Source: SIG480 sp045636865 (lineage in GTDB: Bacteria; Bacillota; Clostridia; Oscillospirales; JAAYXM01). Taken from it: a stretch of 49,239 nucleotides of DNA. A program made the position numbers and the translations under genes. The stretch's first letter is position 1. Each line of letters opens with the position of its first letter. Below the pieces are notes generated by a model that worked only from the letters and a program-made list of their open reading frames with translations, had not been told where the DNA came from and searched no databases. Shown piece by piece: positions 34,449 through 42,494 of this stretch. The stretch is from assembly GCA_045636865.1 (NCBI GenBank), contig JAZTYJ010000014.1:1-49239 (forward strand), given 5' to 3'.

Positions 34449-34658
34449 ATGGTCTATCCGGGCGTTATGCCGCAGGCGGTGGGCGGCGATCCGGATGTGC
34501 GACCGCTTCCCGAATACTCTTGCCCCGTATGCGGTGCGCAGCTTTACGGCGGAGACAGAGTTGCAGAAAACAAGGACGGGGATACTGTAGGGTGCGTCTA
34601 CTGTATCCGGTATTACGAAATATGGGAGAAAGACAATGATGACAATTTCAGAAACTGA
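34449..34658 (+). CDS. Small zinc-ribbon-like protein
   Basis: The 69-residue product starts at ATG 34449, behind GAGGAGG. It has two Cys pairs, CPVCG (residues 25-29) and CVYC (49-52), spaced like a zinc ribbon, with an acidic C-terminus (EKDNDDN). It is the first gene of the operon facing the S24 repressor and overlaps the next gene by 23 bases. I do not recognise the family. It may bind nucleic acid or protein through a metal site. Confidence 0.65.
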   Translation: MVYPGVMPQAVGGDPDVRPLPEYSCPVCGAQLYGGDRVAENKDGDTVGCVYCIRYYEIWEKDNDDNFRN

Positions 34659-34983
34659 ACGCGCAATTAACGATATTTTAGGTATTCTGCCTGCAGAAGC
34701 TTCTGCGGCAGAGAAAAGAAGAGGTCGACCGAACAAAACGCAGTCCGTCTGGTCGCTCAATTTTTACGAACCCGAAAAAAACACTACATACGCAGTTATT
34801 TCGATGTGTATCAAGGAGGATCCCGACCAGACATTTGACGAGCTGTGCAAGAGAGTTGCAAAAGCGAAAAATCGCCCGATACCCGAGTGCAAAAGGATTC
34901 TCTCGCAACTTCGGGAATGCGGAAAGCTCGGTTATTATGACGATTATTCCCTTCGTTTTCGCACCTGGAAAGGAGATTTTTAG
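34636..34983 (+). CDS. Hypothetical protein with possible winged-helix segment
   Basis: The 115-residue product begins within the previous gene, with GGAGAAAG upstream. The N-terminal half has a basic linker (EKRRGRPNK) like an AT-hook. The C-terminal part (TFDELCKRVAKAKNRPIPECKR, then ILSQLRECGKLGYYDDY) looks like a winged helix with a beta wing. It could bind DNA, but no family is recognised. It is followed after 3 bases by the sigma-like gene. Confidence 0.6.
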   Translation: MMTISETERAINDILGILPAEASAAEKRRGRPNKTQSVWSLNFYEPEKNTTYAVISMCIKEDPDQTFDELCKRVAKAKNRPIPECKRILSQLRECGKLGYYDDYSLRFRTWKGDF

Positions 34984-34986
34984 CTT

Positions 34987-35406
34987 ATGGACTGGAAGAT
35001 TTGTGCGGTTGACGATCTGCGCCGCTATAAGCAGATGAAAATCGGAATAATCAACTCAAAGGAAAAACTCAAATTTGTCGAAAATGCCGCGATGCGCTAC
35101 AACCTTTCAAACGTAAAGCGAGGACTACGGACCGACACAAACATTATAAACGCTCTCGTTGAGGCGAGCAGACTCCGGCACAACATCGCCTCGACCGAAC
35201 GACTTACAAAGCTTGTCGAGCGTGGGCTTGACTCGCTCTCGGATGAGGAGCGTCGCATTATCGACAAGTTCTATATGACGAGCACTCCCCTTTCAACGCG
35301 TGTTCTCTCCGAGGAGCTCGGTTATGAACCGCGAACGCTTTACCGCATACGCGACCGTGCACTTGAAAAATTCACGATTGCGATGTATGGTATCGAAATC
35401 TCTTAA
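34987..35406 (+). CDS. Sigma-70 region 4-like / phage-type transcription regulator
   Basis: The 139-residue protein is basic and helical; residues 80-135 (LDSLSDEERRIIDKFYM, then RVLSEELGYEPRTLYRIRDRALEKF) read as a sigma region 4 helix-turn-helix. No region 2 is present, so it is more like the late-gene activators of Firmicute phages (ArpU/RinA type) than a full sigma factor. It is the last gene of the operon opposite the S24 repressor. Targets are unknown. Confidence 0.7.
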   Translation: MDWKICAVDDLRRYKQMKIGIINSKEKLKFVENAAMRYNLSNVKRGLRTDTNIINALVEASRLRHNIASTERLTKLVERGLDSLSDEERRIIDKFYMTSTPLSTRVLSEELGYEPRTLYRIRDRALEKFTIAMYGIEIS

Positions 35407-35450
35407 GGTATAACATTTGCTTTCCAGCTTTATTATAGTTCTTCTTTCCT

Positions 35451-35465
35451 GTCGCCCCGGGCGAC
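35451..35465. other. GC-rich mini hairpin
   Basis: GTCGCC-CCG-GGCGAC is a perfect short stem placed just before the terminator palindrome, downstream of the sigma-like gene. Its role is unknown. Confidence 0.4.
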
Positions 35466-35467
35466 AA

Positions 35468-35499
35468 AAAGACCGTATGGCATATGCCATACGGTCTTT
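35468..35499. terminator. Bidirectional terminator
   Basis: A perfect 32-base palindrome, with arms AAAGACCGTATGGCAT and complement, ends both the sigma-like operon and the leftward sugar ATPase gene. Confidence 0.92.
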
Positions 35500-35512
35500 A
35501 TCTTTTCACATA

Positions 35513-36625
35513 TTAGTTTGTGATTGTCATCTCTGTGTCCTTGTCGAAGAGGTGAATCTTCGGAGTTTCAACAGCGATCTTTACGATATCGCCAACCTTT
35601 GCAGTTGAGCGCGGTGAAACGCGAGCGATAAAGTTGCGATCCTGACACTTGAGGTAGAGATATGTCTCATGACCCATAAGCTCAACAACTTCAACCTTTG
35701 CATCCATAAGAGCATCCGGATACTGGTTGATAAATACTTCTTCGTCGTGGAGAGCTTCAGGACGAACACCAACGATAACTTCCTTGCCGATGTAAGACAT
35801 AACTTCAGGCTTTCTGCCCTTTGAATCCGGAAGAGCGATCTTAACGTCGCCGAACTGGATGTATGTTGTGCCATTCTCATCGAGGAGCTTACCTTCGAAT
35901 GTGTTCATAACCGGTGAACCCATGAATGTAGCAACGAAGAGGTTTGCCGGTGTATCATAAAGAACGTTCGGAGCATCGATCTGCTGGATGAAACCGTCCT
36001 TCATAACAACGATACGTGTACCCATTGTCATAGCTTCGACCTGGTCGTGTGTAACGTAGATAAATGTTGTCTGGAGACGCTCATGGAGCTTTGAAAGCTC
36101 TGTTCTCATTGAAGCACGGAGCTTAGCATCGAGGTTTGAAAGCGGCTCGTCGAGAAGGAAGACCTTCGGGCTTCGGACGATAGCACGGCCGAGAGCAACA
36201 CGCTGACGCTGACCACCTGAAAGAGCCTTCGGCTTTCTGTCGAGGAGATAGTCGATTTCGAGGATCTTTGCAGCCTCTTCAACGCGGCGGCGGATTTCAT
36301 CCTTCGGAATCTTTCTGAGCTTAAGACCGAATGCCATGTTATCGAAAACTGTCATATGCGGATAGAGCGCATAGTTCTGGAAAACCATTGCGATATCGCG
36401 GTCCTTCGGAGCAACGTCGTTACATACGACATCGTCGATGAGGAGCTGACCGTCAGAGATCTCTTCGAGACCTGCGATCATACGGAGAGTTGTTGACTTA
36501 CCGCAACCTGACGGGCCAACGAGAATAACGAATTCTTTGTCAGCAATGTCGATGCAGAAATCTGAAACAGCTGTAACGCCGCCGTCAAATCTCTTATAGA
36601 CATGCTCGAGCTTTACACTTGACAT
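35513..36625 (-). CDS. msmK: MsmK/UgpC-type sugar ABC transporter ATP-binding protein
   Basis: The 370-residue protein has a standard nucleotide-binding domain (Walker A GPSGCGKST near 37-45, signature LSGGQRQRV, Walker B LLDEPLSNLD, H-loop THDQ) and a C-terminal regulatory OB-like domain (from about 235) typical of MsmK/UgpC/MalK. It stands alone without permease or binding-protein genes. Such orphan ATPases in Firmicutes serve several sugar importers. Codon use is strongly biased (GTT, GCA, ACA), consistent with high expression. Confidence 0.92.
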   Translation of the reverse strand: MSSVKLEHVYKRFDGGVTAVSDFCIDIADKEFVILVGPSGCGKSTTLRMIAGLEEISDGQLLIDDVVCNDVAPKDRDIAMVFQNYALYPHMTVFDNMAFGLKLRKIPKDEIRRRVEEAAKILEIDYLLDRKPKALSGGQRQRVALGRAIVRSPKVFLLDEPLSNLDAKLRASMRTELSKLHERLQTTFIYVTHDQVEAMTMGTRIVVMKDGFIQQIDAPNVLYDTPANLFVATFMGSPVMNTFEGKLLDENGTTYIQFGDVKIALPDSKGRKPEVMSYIGKEVIVGVRPEALHDEEVFINQYPDALMDAKVEVVELMGHETYLYLKCQDRNFIARVSPRSTAKVGDIVKIAVETPKIHLFDKDTEMTITN

Positions 36626-36668
36626 AATATATATACCTCCAAAAATTTATACATCTTTGATGTTACCC

Positions 36669-36701
36669 AAATAGTATACCACCCGCCTTTTGAAAAGTAA
36701 A
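36669..36701 (-). promoter_or_regulatory. Promoter of the MsmK-type gene
   Basis: On the minus strand TTTACT (36696-36701) and TATACT (36673-36678) are 17 bases apart, with TGG before the -10. The -10 lies within GGGTGGTATACTATTT, which is repeated at the divergent clpB-side promoter. Confidence 0.7.
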
Positions 36702-36938
36702 TTCTTAATTTGACCAAAGCTTTGTGCACACTTTTGTATAAGATTACTATACTAAATGACTAAAAGACAGGTGCTTGTTTTTGTGGATTTTGCCATTTAC
36801 TAACTTTATCTCGCATTTTTCTGCTTTAAAACGGAGATTTATCTGTTTTTTCAACTATTTATACGTTGTAATTTTTCACATCACATCTGTTAATAATTAG
36901 TTTACAACTAAACTCGCACATGTTTTTATATAAATTGC

Positions 36939-36970
36939 TTGACAAATTATATTTGGGTGGTATACTATTT
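36939..36970 (+). promoter_or_regulatory. Promoter of the RHH-clpB operon
   Basis: TTGACA (36939-36944) and TATACT (36961-36966) have 16-base spacing and an extended -10 TGG. The 16-mer GGGTGGTATACTATTT (36955-36970) is identical to the one at 36669-36684 on the other strand. The gene-free interval 36626-36987 holds nothing else clear beyond AT-rich sequence. Confidence 0.75.
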
Positions 36971-36987
36971 TTACAAGGAGGGATACT

Positions 36988-37629
36988 ATGAAAAAAAGCG
37001 TTTACAGCATAACTCTGCTTGATGACCTTGTCCGCGAAATTGACCGCCGCGCCTACCTCTCGGGCACGACGAGATCAGGGCTTATAAACCGTCTTCTTGC
37101 AGAACAGCTCGGTCTTTCAACCCCCGAAAACCGAAAACAGAGCATCTTTTCGGAGATGGCGCGCCTTCTCTCGCCCGATGACGGCTTTCTCATAAACGAC
37201 GGTGGCGACTCGCTCTTTGCCGTACGGAGCACCATCCGTTTCAAATATAATCCGACCATCCGCTACTCCGTTGTCATCTACCCCGAAGGCGACGAGTGCT
37301 TCGGCGAGCTTCGAGCAACGCTCCGCACACAGAACGAAAGCCTTATATCGGAGCTTGACCGCTTCTTCGCAATATGGCAGCGCACGGAAGACCTCGTCTT
37401 TTCGCGCCGCATCTCTACGTTTGGCGGCGGCAAGTTCACAAGACGTCTGCTCTCTCCCGCAAATTCCAAAAATCCGCAAGCTCTTGCAGATGCGGCATCG
37501 CGCTATATAAAGCTTCTCCACACGGCTCTCTCGGAGCACTTCCGTCTCACCCCCGACGAAAGCGCGTCTGCCGCAAATATCGCAAGGCTTTATAATAGCT
37601 ACATTGATATGAACAACACTATAATATAG
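36988..37629 (+). CDS. Ribbon-helix-helix protein upstream of clpB
   Basis: The 213-residue product begins with a CopG/Arc-type ribbon-helix-helix (residues 1-45: VYSITLLDDLVREIDRRAYLSG, then TRSGLINRLLAEQLG). The rest (50-213) is a mixed alpha/beta domain with RYSVVIYPEGDECFGELRA and no recognised motif. AAGGAGGG lies upstream. The gene ends 11 bases before clpB, so it is likely its co-transcribed regulator. Function is inferred from position. Confidence 0.7.
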   Translation: MKKSVYSITLLDDLVREIDRRAYLSGTTRSGLINRLLAEQLGLSTPENRKQSIFSEMARLLSPDDGFLINDGGDSLFAVRSTIRFKYNPTIRYSVVIYPEGDECFGELRATLRTQNESLISELDRFFAIWQRTEDLVFSRRISTFGGGKFTRRLLSPANSKNPQALADAASRYIKLLHTALSEHFRLTPDESASAANIARLYNSYIDMNNTII

Positions 37630-37640
37630 GAGGGTAAATT

Positions 37641-40232
37641 ATGAATATGCAAAAACTTACCCAAAAATCGCTCGATGCGATAAAGTCCGCTGAATCCTTT
37701 GCCCTTGAATACGGTAGTAGCGAGCTTTATTCCATCCACCTTCTCTATTCTCTCCTTTCGCAGGAGGGTGGGCTCATCCCCGAGCTCATCACGGCTATGA
37801 GAATTGATTCCGAAGCTCTCAAAACCGAGACAGAGCGCGCAGTTTCAGCACTTCCGAAGGTTTCTGGAAACGCGCAGGTGTATGCATCCCGCGAGCTTTC
37901 AAACGCACTTTCTGCCGCAGAAAAGCGCGCAGATGCGATGAACGATGAATACATCTCCGTCGAACACCTGTTTCTCGGGCTTTGCGATAAGCCCTCAAAT
38001 GATGTAAAAAAGCTTTTTTCTTCATTTAATATAACAACCGATGCTTTTCTTCTCGCGCTTTCAAAGGTCAGGGGTAACGCGCGCGTCACATCTCCGGAGC
38101 CCGAGGACACCTATAACGCGCTCAAAAAGTACGGAAGTGACTTAACCGCGCTCGCAAGGGACAAAAAGCTCGATCCCGTTATCGGGCGCGACACGGAGAT
38201 CCGAAACGTCATCCGCATTCTCTCGAGAAAAACGAAGAACAATCCCGTTCTTATTGGTGAGCCGGGTGTCGGCAAAACCGCGATAGCAGAAGGGCTTGCG
38301 ATTCGCATAGTGCGCGGAGATGTTCCCGACACACTCTCTGACCGCACGATTTTCTCGCTCGATATGGGTGCGCTCATCGCAGGCGCAAAGTATCGCGGCG
38401 AGTTTGAAGAACGCTTAAAGGCGGTTTTGAACGAAATCAAGGAAAGCGACGGAAAAATAATCCTCTTTATTGACGAGCTCCACACCATCGTCGGCGCCGG
38501 AAAGACTGATGGCGCAATGGATGCAGGAAACCTCTTAAAGCCGCTTCTTGCAAGGGGTGAGCTTCATTGTATCGGCGCGACAACGCTTGATGAATATCGC
38601 AAATATATCGAAAAAGACGCGGCTCTTGAGCGACGTTTCCAGCCGGTTTTAGTCGATGAACCGAGCATTGAGGACACGATTTCAATCCTCCGCGGCATCC
38701 GCGACAGATACGAAAACTTCCACGGCGTAAAGATTCATGACAACGCCCTCATCGCGGCGGCAACGCTCTCTGCCCGTTATATTTCAGACCGTTTTCTCCC
38801 CGACAAGGCGATAGACCTCGTTGACGAGGCGTGCGCCACCATCCGCACGGAGATTGATTCCATGCCGACAGAGCTTGACGAAATCTCGCGCGACATTATG
38901 CAGCTCGAAATTGAAGAGGCGGCACTCATGCGCGAGAGCGATGAACGCTCGCTTGAGCACCTTTCCGAAATCCGTGAGCAGCTCTCCACTCTCCGCGAAA
39001 CATTTTCGGAGATGCGCGCTCGCTGGGAGAACGAAAAAGGCGCAATAGAGCGGCTTTCAGCACTTCGCGACGAGCTTGCAAAGCTCAATATCGAGATAGA
39101 AAAGGCAGAGGATGTATACGATTTAAACCGCGCGGCAGAGCTCAAATACGGTCAACTCCCGCGACTTCTTGAACAGATTTCAGAAGCAGAGGATGCCGCA
39201 GAGCGCGCCGAGAGCGAAAAAACACTTCTGCGCGACAAGGTTACCGACGAGGAGATAGCAAAAATTGTTGCGCGATGGACAAATATCCCCGTAACAAAGC
39301 TTCTTGCGACCGAACGCGAAAAGCTCTTAAACCTCGAAGAAATACTTCACCGCCGCGTTGTCGGACAGAACGAGGCGACTCAGGCGGTTGCGGAGTGCAT
39401 CCTCCGTTCACGCGCAGGAATCTCAAATCCGAATCGCCCCATTGGTTCATTCCTCTTCCTCGGACCCACAGGCGTCGGAAAGACGGAGCTTGCAAAGGCT
39501 CTCTGCGAAACACTTTTTGACGATGAGAAAAACCTCATCCGCATTGATATGAGCGAATATATGGAAAAACACTCGGTTTCTCGTCTTGTCGGTGCCCCTC
39601 CGGGATACGTCGGATACGACGAGGGCGGTCAGCTTACCGAGGCAGTCCGCAAGAAGCCGTATTCCGTAGTTTTGTTCGATGAGGTCGAAAAAGCGCATCC
39701 CGACGTCTTCAATATTCTTCTTCAGGTGCTTGACGACGGCAGAATCACCGATTCACAGGGGCGTTGCGTTGATTTTAAAAACACAATCCTCATTCTCACA
39801 TCAAACCTCGGCTCCGACATTATTCTTGACGGAATTGATAGTTCAGGTGAGTTGAGCGCAGATGCGCGTGAGGCTGTCTCTTCCCTTCTGAAGCGAAGCT
39901 TCAAGCCCGAATTTTTAAACCGCCTTGACGAGACCGTGTTCTTCACTCCGCTCAACCGCGGGCTCATCGGCAAAATCGCGACACTTATGCTCGATGACCT
40001 GGGTGAGCGACTCAAAGCAAAGCAGCTTTCTCTCAAGGTTTCAGACGATGCACTCGACTATATTATTGAAGAAGGCTTTGAGCCGACATACGGCGCAAGA
40101 CCGCTTCGCCGCTTCATTCAGAGCAAGGTTGAAACACTTGTCGGTCGCCTTATCATAAGCGAGGAGCTTCCGCCCGATACCGTTATCTCCGTATCAATGA
40201 AGGATGGCGAGCTCGTCTGCGAAAATGAGTAA
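37641..40232 (+). CDS. clpB: ATP-dependent chaperone ClpB
   Basis: The 863-residue AAA+ disaggregase has an N-domain (1-150), a first AAA module with Walker A GEPGVGKTA (near 207) and Walker B FIDELHT, a long coiled-coil middle domain (about 400-530, heptads with Glu/Arg), and a second module with GPTGVGKTE (near 608) and FDEVEKAH. The middle domain length and lack of a ClpP loop identify ClpB rather than ClpC. It extracts aggregated proteins with DnaK. GGAGGG precedes ATG 37641. Confidence 0.93.
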   Translation: MNMQKLTQKSLDAIKSAESFALEYGSSELYSIHLLYSLLSQEGGLIPELITAMRIDSEALKTETERAVSALPKVSGNAQVYASRELSNALSAAEKRADAMNDEYISVEHLFLGLCDKPSNDVKKLFSSFNITTDAFLLALSKVRGNARVTSPEPEDTYNALKKYGSDLTALARDKKLDPVIGRDTEIRNVIRILSRKTKNNPVLIGEPGVGKTAIAEGLAIRIVRGDVPDTLSDRTIFSLDMGALIAGAKYRGEFEERLKAVLNEIKESDGKIILFIDELHTIVGAGKTDGAMDAGNLLKPLLARGELHCIGATTLDEYRKYIEKDAALERRFQPVLVDEPSIEDTISILRGIRDRYENFHGVKIHDNALIAAATLSARYISDRFLPDKAIDLVDEACATIRTEIDSMPTELDEISRDIMQLEIEEAALMRESDERSLEHLSEIREQLSTLRETFSEMRARWENEKGAIERLSALRDELAKLNIEIEKAEDVYDLNRAAELKYGQLPRLLEQISEAEDAAERAESEKTLLRDKVTDEEIAKIVARWTNIPVTKLLATEREKLLNLEEILHRRVVGQNEATQAVAECILRSRAGISNPNRPIGSFLFLGPTGVGKTELAKALCETLFDDEKNLIRIDMSEYMEKHSVSRLVGAPPGYVGYDEGGQLTEAVRKKPYSVVLFDEVEKAHPDVFNILLQVLDDGRITDSQGRCVDFKNTILILTSNLGSDIILDGIDSSGELSADAREAVSSLLKRSFKPEFLNRLDETVFFTPLNRGLIGKIATLMLDDLGERLKAKQLSLKVSDDALDYIIEEGFEPTYGARPLRRFIQSKVETLVGRLIISEELPPDTVISVSMKDGELVCENE

Positions 40233-40248
40233 TGTTCCACGTGGAACA
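40233..40248. promoter_or_regulatory. parS site 1
   Basis: TGTTCCACGTGGAACA is a perfect-palindrome variant of the bacterial parS consensus (one base from TGTTCCACGTGAAACA). It begins immediately after the clpB stop and lies upstream of parA-parB. ParB should nucleate here. Confidence 0.93.
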
Positions 40249-40268
40249 CAACTACACGCCAAAGTTTT

Positions 40269-40304
40269 AAAAAAGAAATGTTCCACGTGGAACATTTCTT
40301 TTTT
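40269..40304. terminator. parS site 2 embedded in the clpB terminator
   Basis: A perfect 36-base palindrome has arms AAAAAAGAAATGTTCCAC and complement. Its centre (40279-40294) is a second copy of TGTTCCACGTGGAACA, and the flanks give an intrinsic terminator with a T run. One sequence thus seems to serve both as ParB site and as terminator. Confidence 0.85.
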
Positions 40305-40308
40305 TATG

Positions 40309-40337
40309 TTGCATAGTTACTCTCAAAGTGGTATAAT
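40309..40337 (+). promoter_or_regulatory. Promoter of parA-parB
   Basis: TTGCAT (40309-40314) and TATAAT (40332-40337) are 17 bases apart, just after parS site 2. Confidence 0.75.
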
Positions 40338-40381
40338 AAAAATCAGAAAACTATGTCCTTTATCAAAGGCGGTGAATTCAG

Positions 40382-41152
40382 ATGGCAAAAATTTTTGCGG
40401 TGGCAAACCAGAAAGGCGGAGTAGGCAAAACTACGACCTGCGTCAACCTTGCCGCTGCGCTGAACATACTTAAAAAACGCGTTCTTCTCGTCGATATGGA
40501 CCCGCAGGGACATTCGGGAATCGGCTTCGGCGCGAACAAGCGCGACTCTCTCCCCACGGCGTACGACCTCATCATAAACGGTGTTGATATCTCAACTATC
40601 ATCAGAAAAACTCCGTACGGCGACCTTCTTCCGTCGAGCACAAACCTTGCAGCAGCAGAGGTTGAGCTGATTTCGGTCGAAAACCGTCACTTTATCCTGA
40701 GAGATGCTCTTTCCAAAGTTTCGGACAAGTACGACTTTATCATCATCGACTGTCCGCCGTCTCTCGGTATGCTCACGATAAACTCTCTCTGCGCGGCAGA
40801 CTCGGTCATCGTTCCCGTTGACTGCGGTTTCTACGCGCTCGAAGGTCTCTCTGCGCTCACGGAAACGATGTCTGCTATCAAGAAATCGCTCAATCCGGAG
40901 CTTGAAATCGGCGGAGTTTTGCTTACGCTGTTTGATTCAAGAACGAACCTTTCGGTGCAAATAGCGCAGGAAATCAAGCGATATTTCCCAAAAAAGGTAT
41001 TTTCTACAACAATTCCCCGCAACGTGCGTCTTGCAGAAGCACCGAGCCACGGAAAGCCGATTATGGAATACGACAAACACTCACGCGGCAGCGACTGTTA
41101 TATGAAGCTTGCCGAAGAAATCATTAAAAAAGTTAAAAAGGAGGCGCTCTAA
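40382..41152 (+). CDS. parA: Chromosome partitioning ATPase ParA (Soj)
   Basis: The 256-residue protein carries the deviant Walker A KGGVGKTT (11-18), with signature Lys11, then DMDPQGHSG (Walker A') and FIIIDCPPSLG (Walker B). It binds nucleoid DNA with ATP and is released by ParB, moving or separating origins. The gene starts behind two parS sites and touches parB. The short form without an N-terminal HTH is chromosomal type. Confidence 0.95.
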   Translation: MAKIFAVANQKGGVGKTTTCVNLAAALNILKKRVLLVDMDPQGHSGIGFGANKRDSLPTAYDLIINGVDISTIIRKTPYGDLLPSSTNLAAAEVELISVENRHFILRDALSKVSDKYDFIIIDCPPSLGMLTINSLCAADSVIVPVDCGFYALEGLSALTETMSAIKKSLNPELEIGGVLLTLFDSRTNLSVQIAQEIKRYFPKKVFSTTIPRNVRLAEAPSHGKPIMEYDKHSRGSDCYMKLAEEIIKKVKKEAL

Positions 41153-42022
41153 ATGGCTAAAAAAGGCCTTGGCAAAGGACTTGACGTCTTTTTTGAAAGC
41201 AGCTCTGCCGATGAGCCCACACCCTCCGCACCTTCCTCGCCCGGTGAAACAGAGGTAAGGATTTGCGATATTGATCCGAACAAGGATCAGCCGAGAAAAC
41301 TCTTTTTCGACGATTCTCTCGAAGAGCTTGCGGAATCCATCAGAATCCACGGCATTCTTCAGCCACTTGCTCTCCGTCTCCGTGAAAACGGCAGATATCA
41401 GATAATCGCAGGTGAACGCCGCTTCCGCGCCGCAAAGCGTGCAGGGCTCACAAGCGTTCCGGCTGTTATAATTGAGGCTGACGACAGAGAGGTTGCAGAG
41501 CTTGCTCTTATCGAAAACCTTCAGAGAGAGGACTTGAACCCCGTCGAAGAGGCAGAGGGCATCAAGGCTCTTCTCGTCGAATACGAGCTCACACAGGAGC
41601 AGGCGGCAGAGCGACTTGGAAAGTCGCGCTCAACGCTTGCAAACGCGATGCGACTCCTCTCCCTTTCTGATGGCGCGCTCGCATATCTGCGTGAAGGCAA
41701 GATAGACAAGGGACACGCAAAAGTCATCCTCGCTCTCCCGAAGGAGAAGCAGGAAGAGGCGGCGACAATCGTTTCGGAAAACAACTTAAACGTCCGCCAG
41801 ACAGAAGCACTTGTAAAGCGTATGCTCTCTCCCGCAAAAGAGCCTGACAAGAAAGACGAAGTCAAGGTTGACTACATCGCGGCACTCGAGCGCGATCTTA
41901 CGAAGACGCTTCGCAGAAAGGTTCGCCTCGTCCACGGAAAGCGACGCGGACGCCTTGAAATTGAGTATTACGGCAACGACGACCTTGACCTTCTCATCAA
42001 GGCTCTCGGAAAGCTTAAATAG
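41153..42022 (+). CDS. parB: Chromosome partitioning protein ParB (Spo0J)
   Basis: The 289-residue CTPase clamp has the N-terminal box with AGERRFRAAKRAG (near 84-96), ENLQREDLNP, and a parS-binding HTH, TQEQAAERLGKSRSTLAN (near 143-160). A C-terminal dimer domain (LGK end) completes it. The N-terminal 30 residues include the ParA-activating KKGLGKGLD. It loads at the two parS sites 0.9 kb upstream. It follows parA with no gap. Confidence 0.95.
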   Translation: MAKKGLGKGLDVFFESSSADEPTPSAPSSPGETEVRICDIDPNKDQPRKLFFDDSLEELAESIRIHGILQPLALRLRENGRYQIIAGERRFRAAKRAGLTSVPAVIIEADDREVAELALIENLQREDLNPVEEAEGIKALLVEYELTQEQAAERLGKSRSTLANAMRLLSLSDGALAYLREGKIDKGHAKVILALPKEKQEEAATIVSENNLNVRQTEALVKRMLSPAKEPDKKDEVKVDYIAALERDLTKTLRRKVRLVHGKRRGRLEIEYYGNDDLDLLIKALGKLK

Positions 42023-42032
42023 GAGGCGCGAA

Positions 42033-42476
42033 ATGTACGAAAAACCTGAAAACACCAAGCGTTTCCTCGTGATTTACTGCATCGCCATCTGTGCTTGTGC
42101 GATAGGTCTTATTCTGATCGCATCCTTTTCACAGGCGAGAATGACGCGCGAGGCAGACGCAATCCGCGAAAAGCTTGTTTCGGCAGAAGCGCTTGCAGCA
42201 GAAAGCTCAACGCGCCTTGATGCAGTTATGATGGAAAACACCCGTCTTAACGACAAAATTGCAGCTCTTGAAAAAGAGAACGAAGAGCTTAAAGCATTCA
42301 AGGACGAGTTTGAGATAAAGCTCACCGCAGAGAAAAAACTCATTGAGCTTTTAAACTTAAACCGCACGAAGAAATATGCCGCTTTCAGAACGGCGCTCAA
42401 GTCCTTCAAAGAGGCAGGCTATGCAGAACATCTTTCCGAAGAAAGTTCTAAAATATTTGAAAATATTACAAAATAA
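42033..42476 (+). CDS. Single-pass membrane protein with coiled coil
   Basis: The 147-residue product starts at MYEKPENTKR, behind AGGAGG; the frame is open upstream inside parB but has no ribosome site. Residues 12-35 form one membrane helix (LVIYCIAICACAIGLILIASF), and residues 40-110 a coiled coil (ENTRLNDKIAALEKENEELKAF). It has 10 bases from parB and lies 18 before serS. I do not recognise the family; position suggests a possible link with partitioning. Confidence 0.7.
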   Translation: MYEKPENTKRFLVIYCIAICACAIGLILIASFSQARMTREADAIREKLVSAEALAAESSTRLDAVMMENTRLNDKIAALEKENEELKAFKDEFEIKLTAEKKLIELLNLNRTKKYAAFRTALKSFKEAGYAEHLSEESSKIFENITK

Positions 42477-42494
42477 GAAAGAAAGTGAATTAAA

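Noticed and set aside
33510..35406. Complete prophage
   Set aside because: No integrase, structural, lysis or packaging genes lie on either side.
40233..40381. Replication origin at the parS sites
   Set aside because: No dnaA gene, DnaA-box cluster or origin-linked genes are visible, so only a partition site is claimed.
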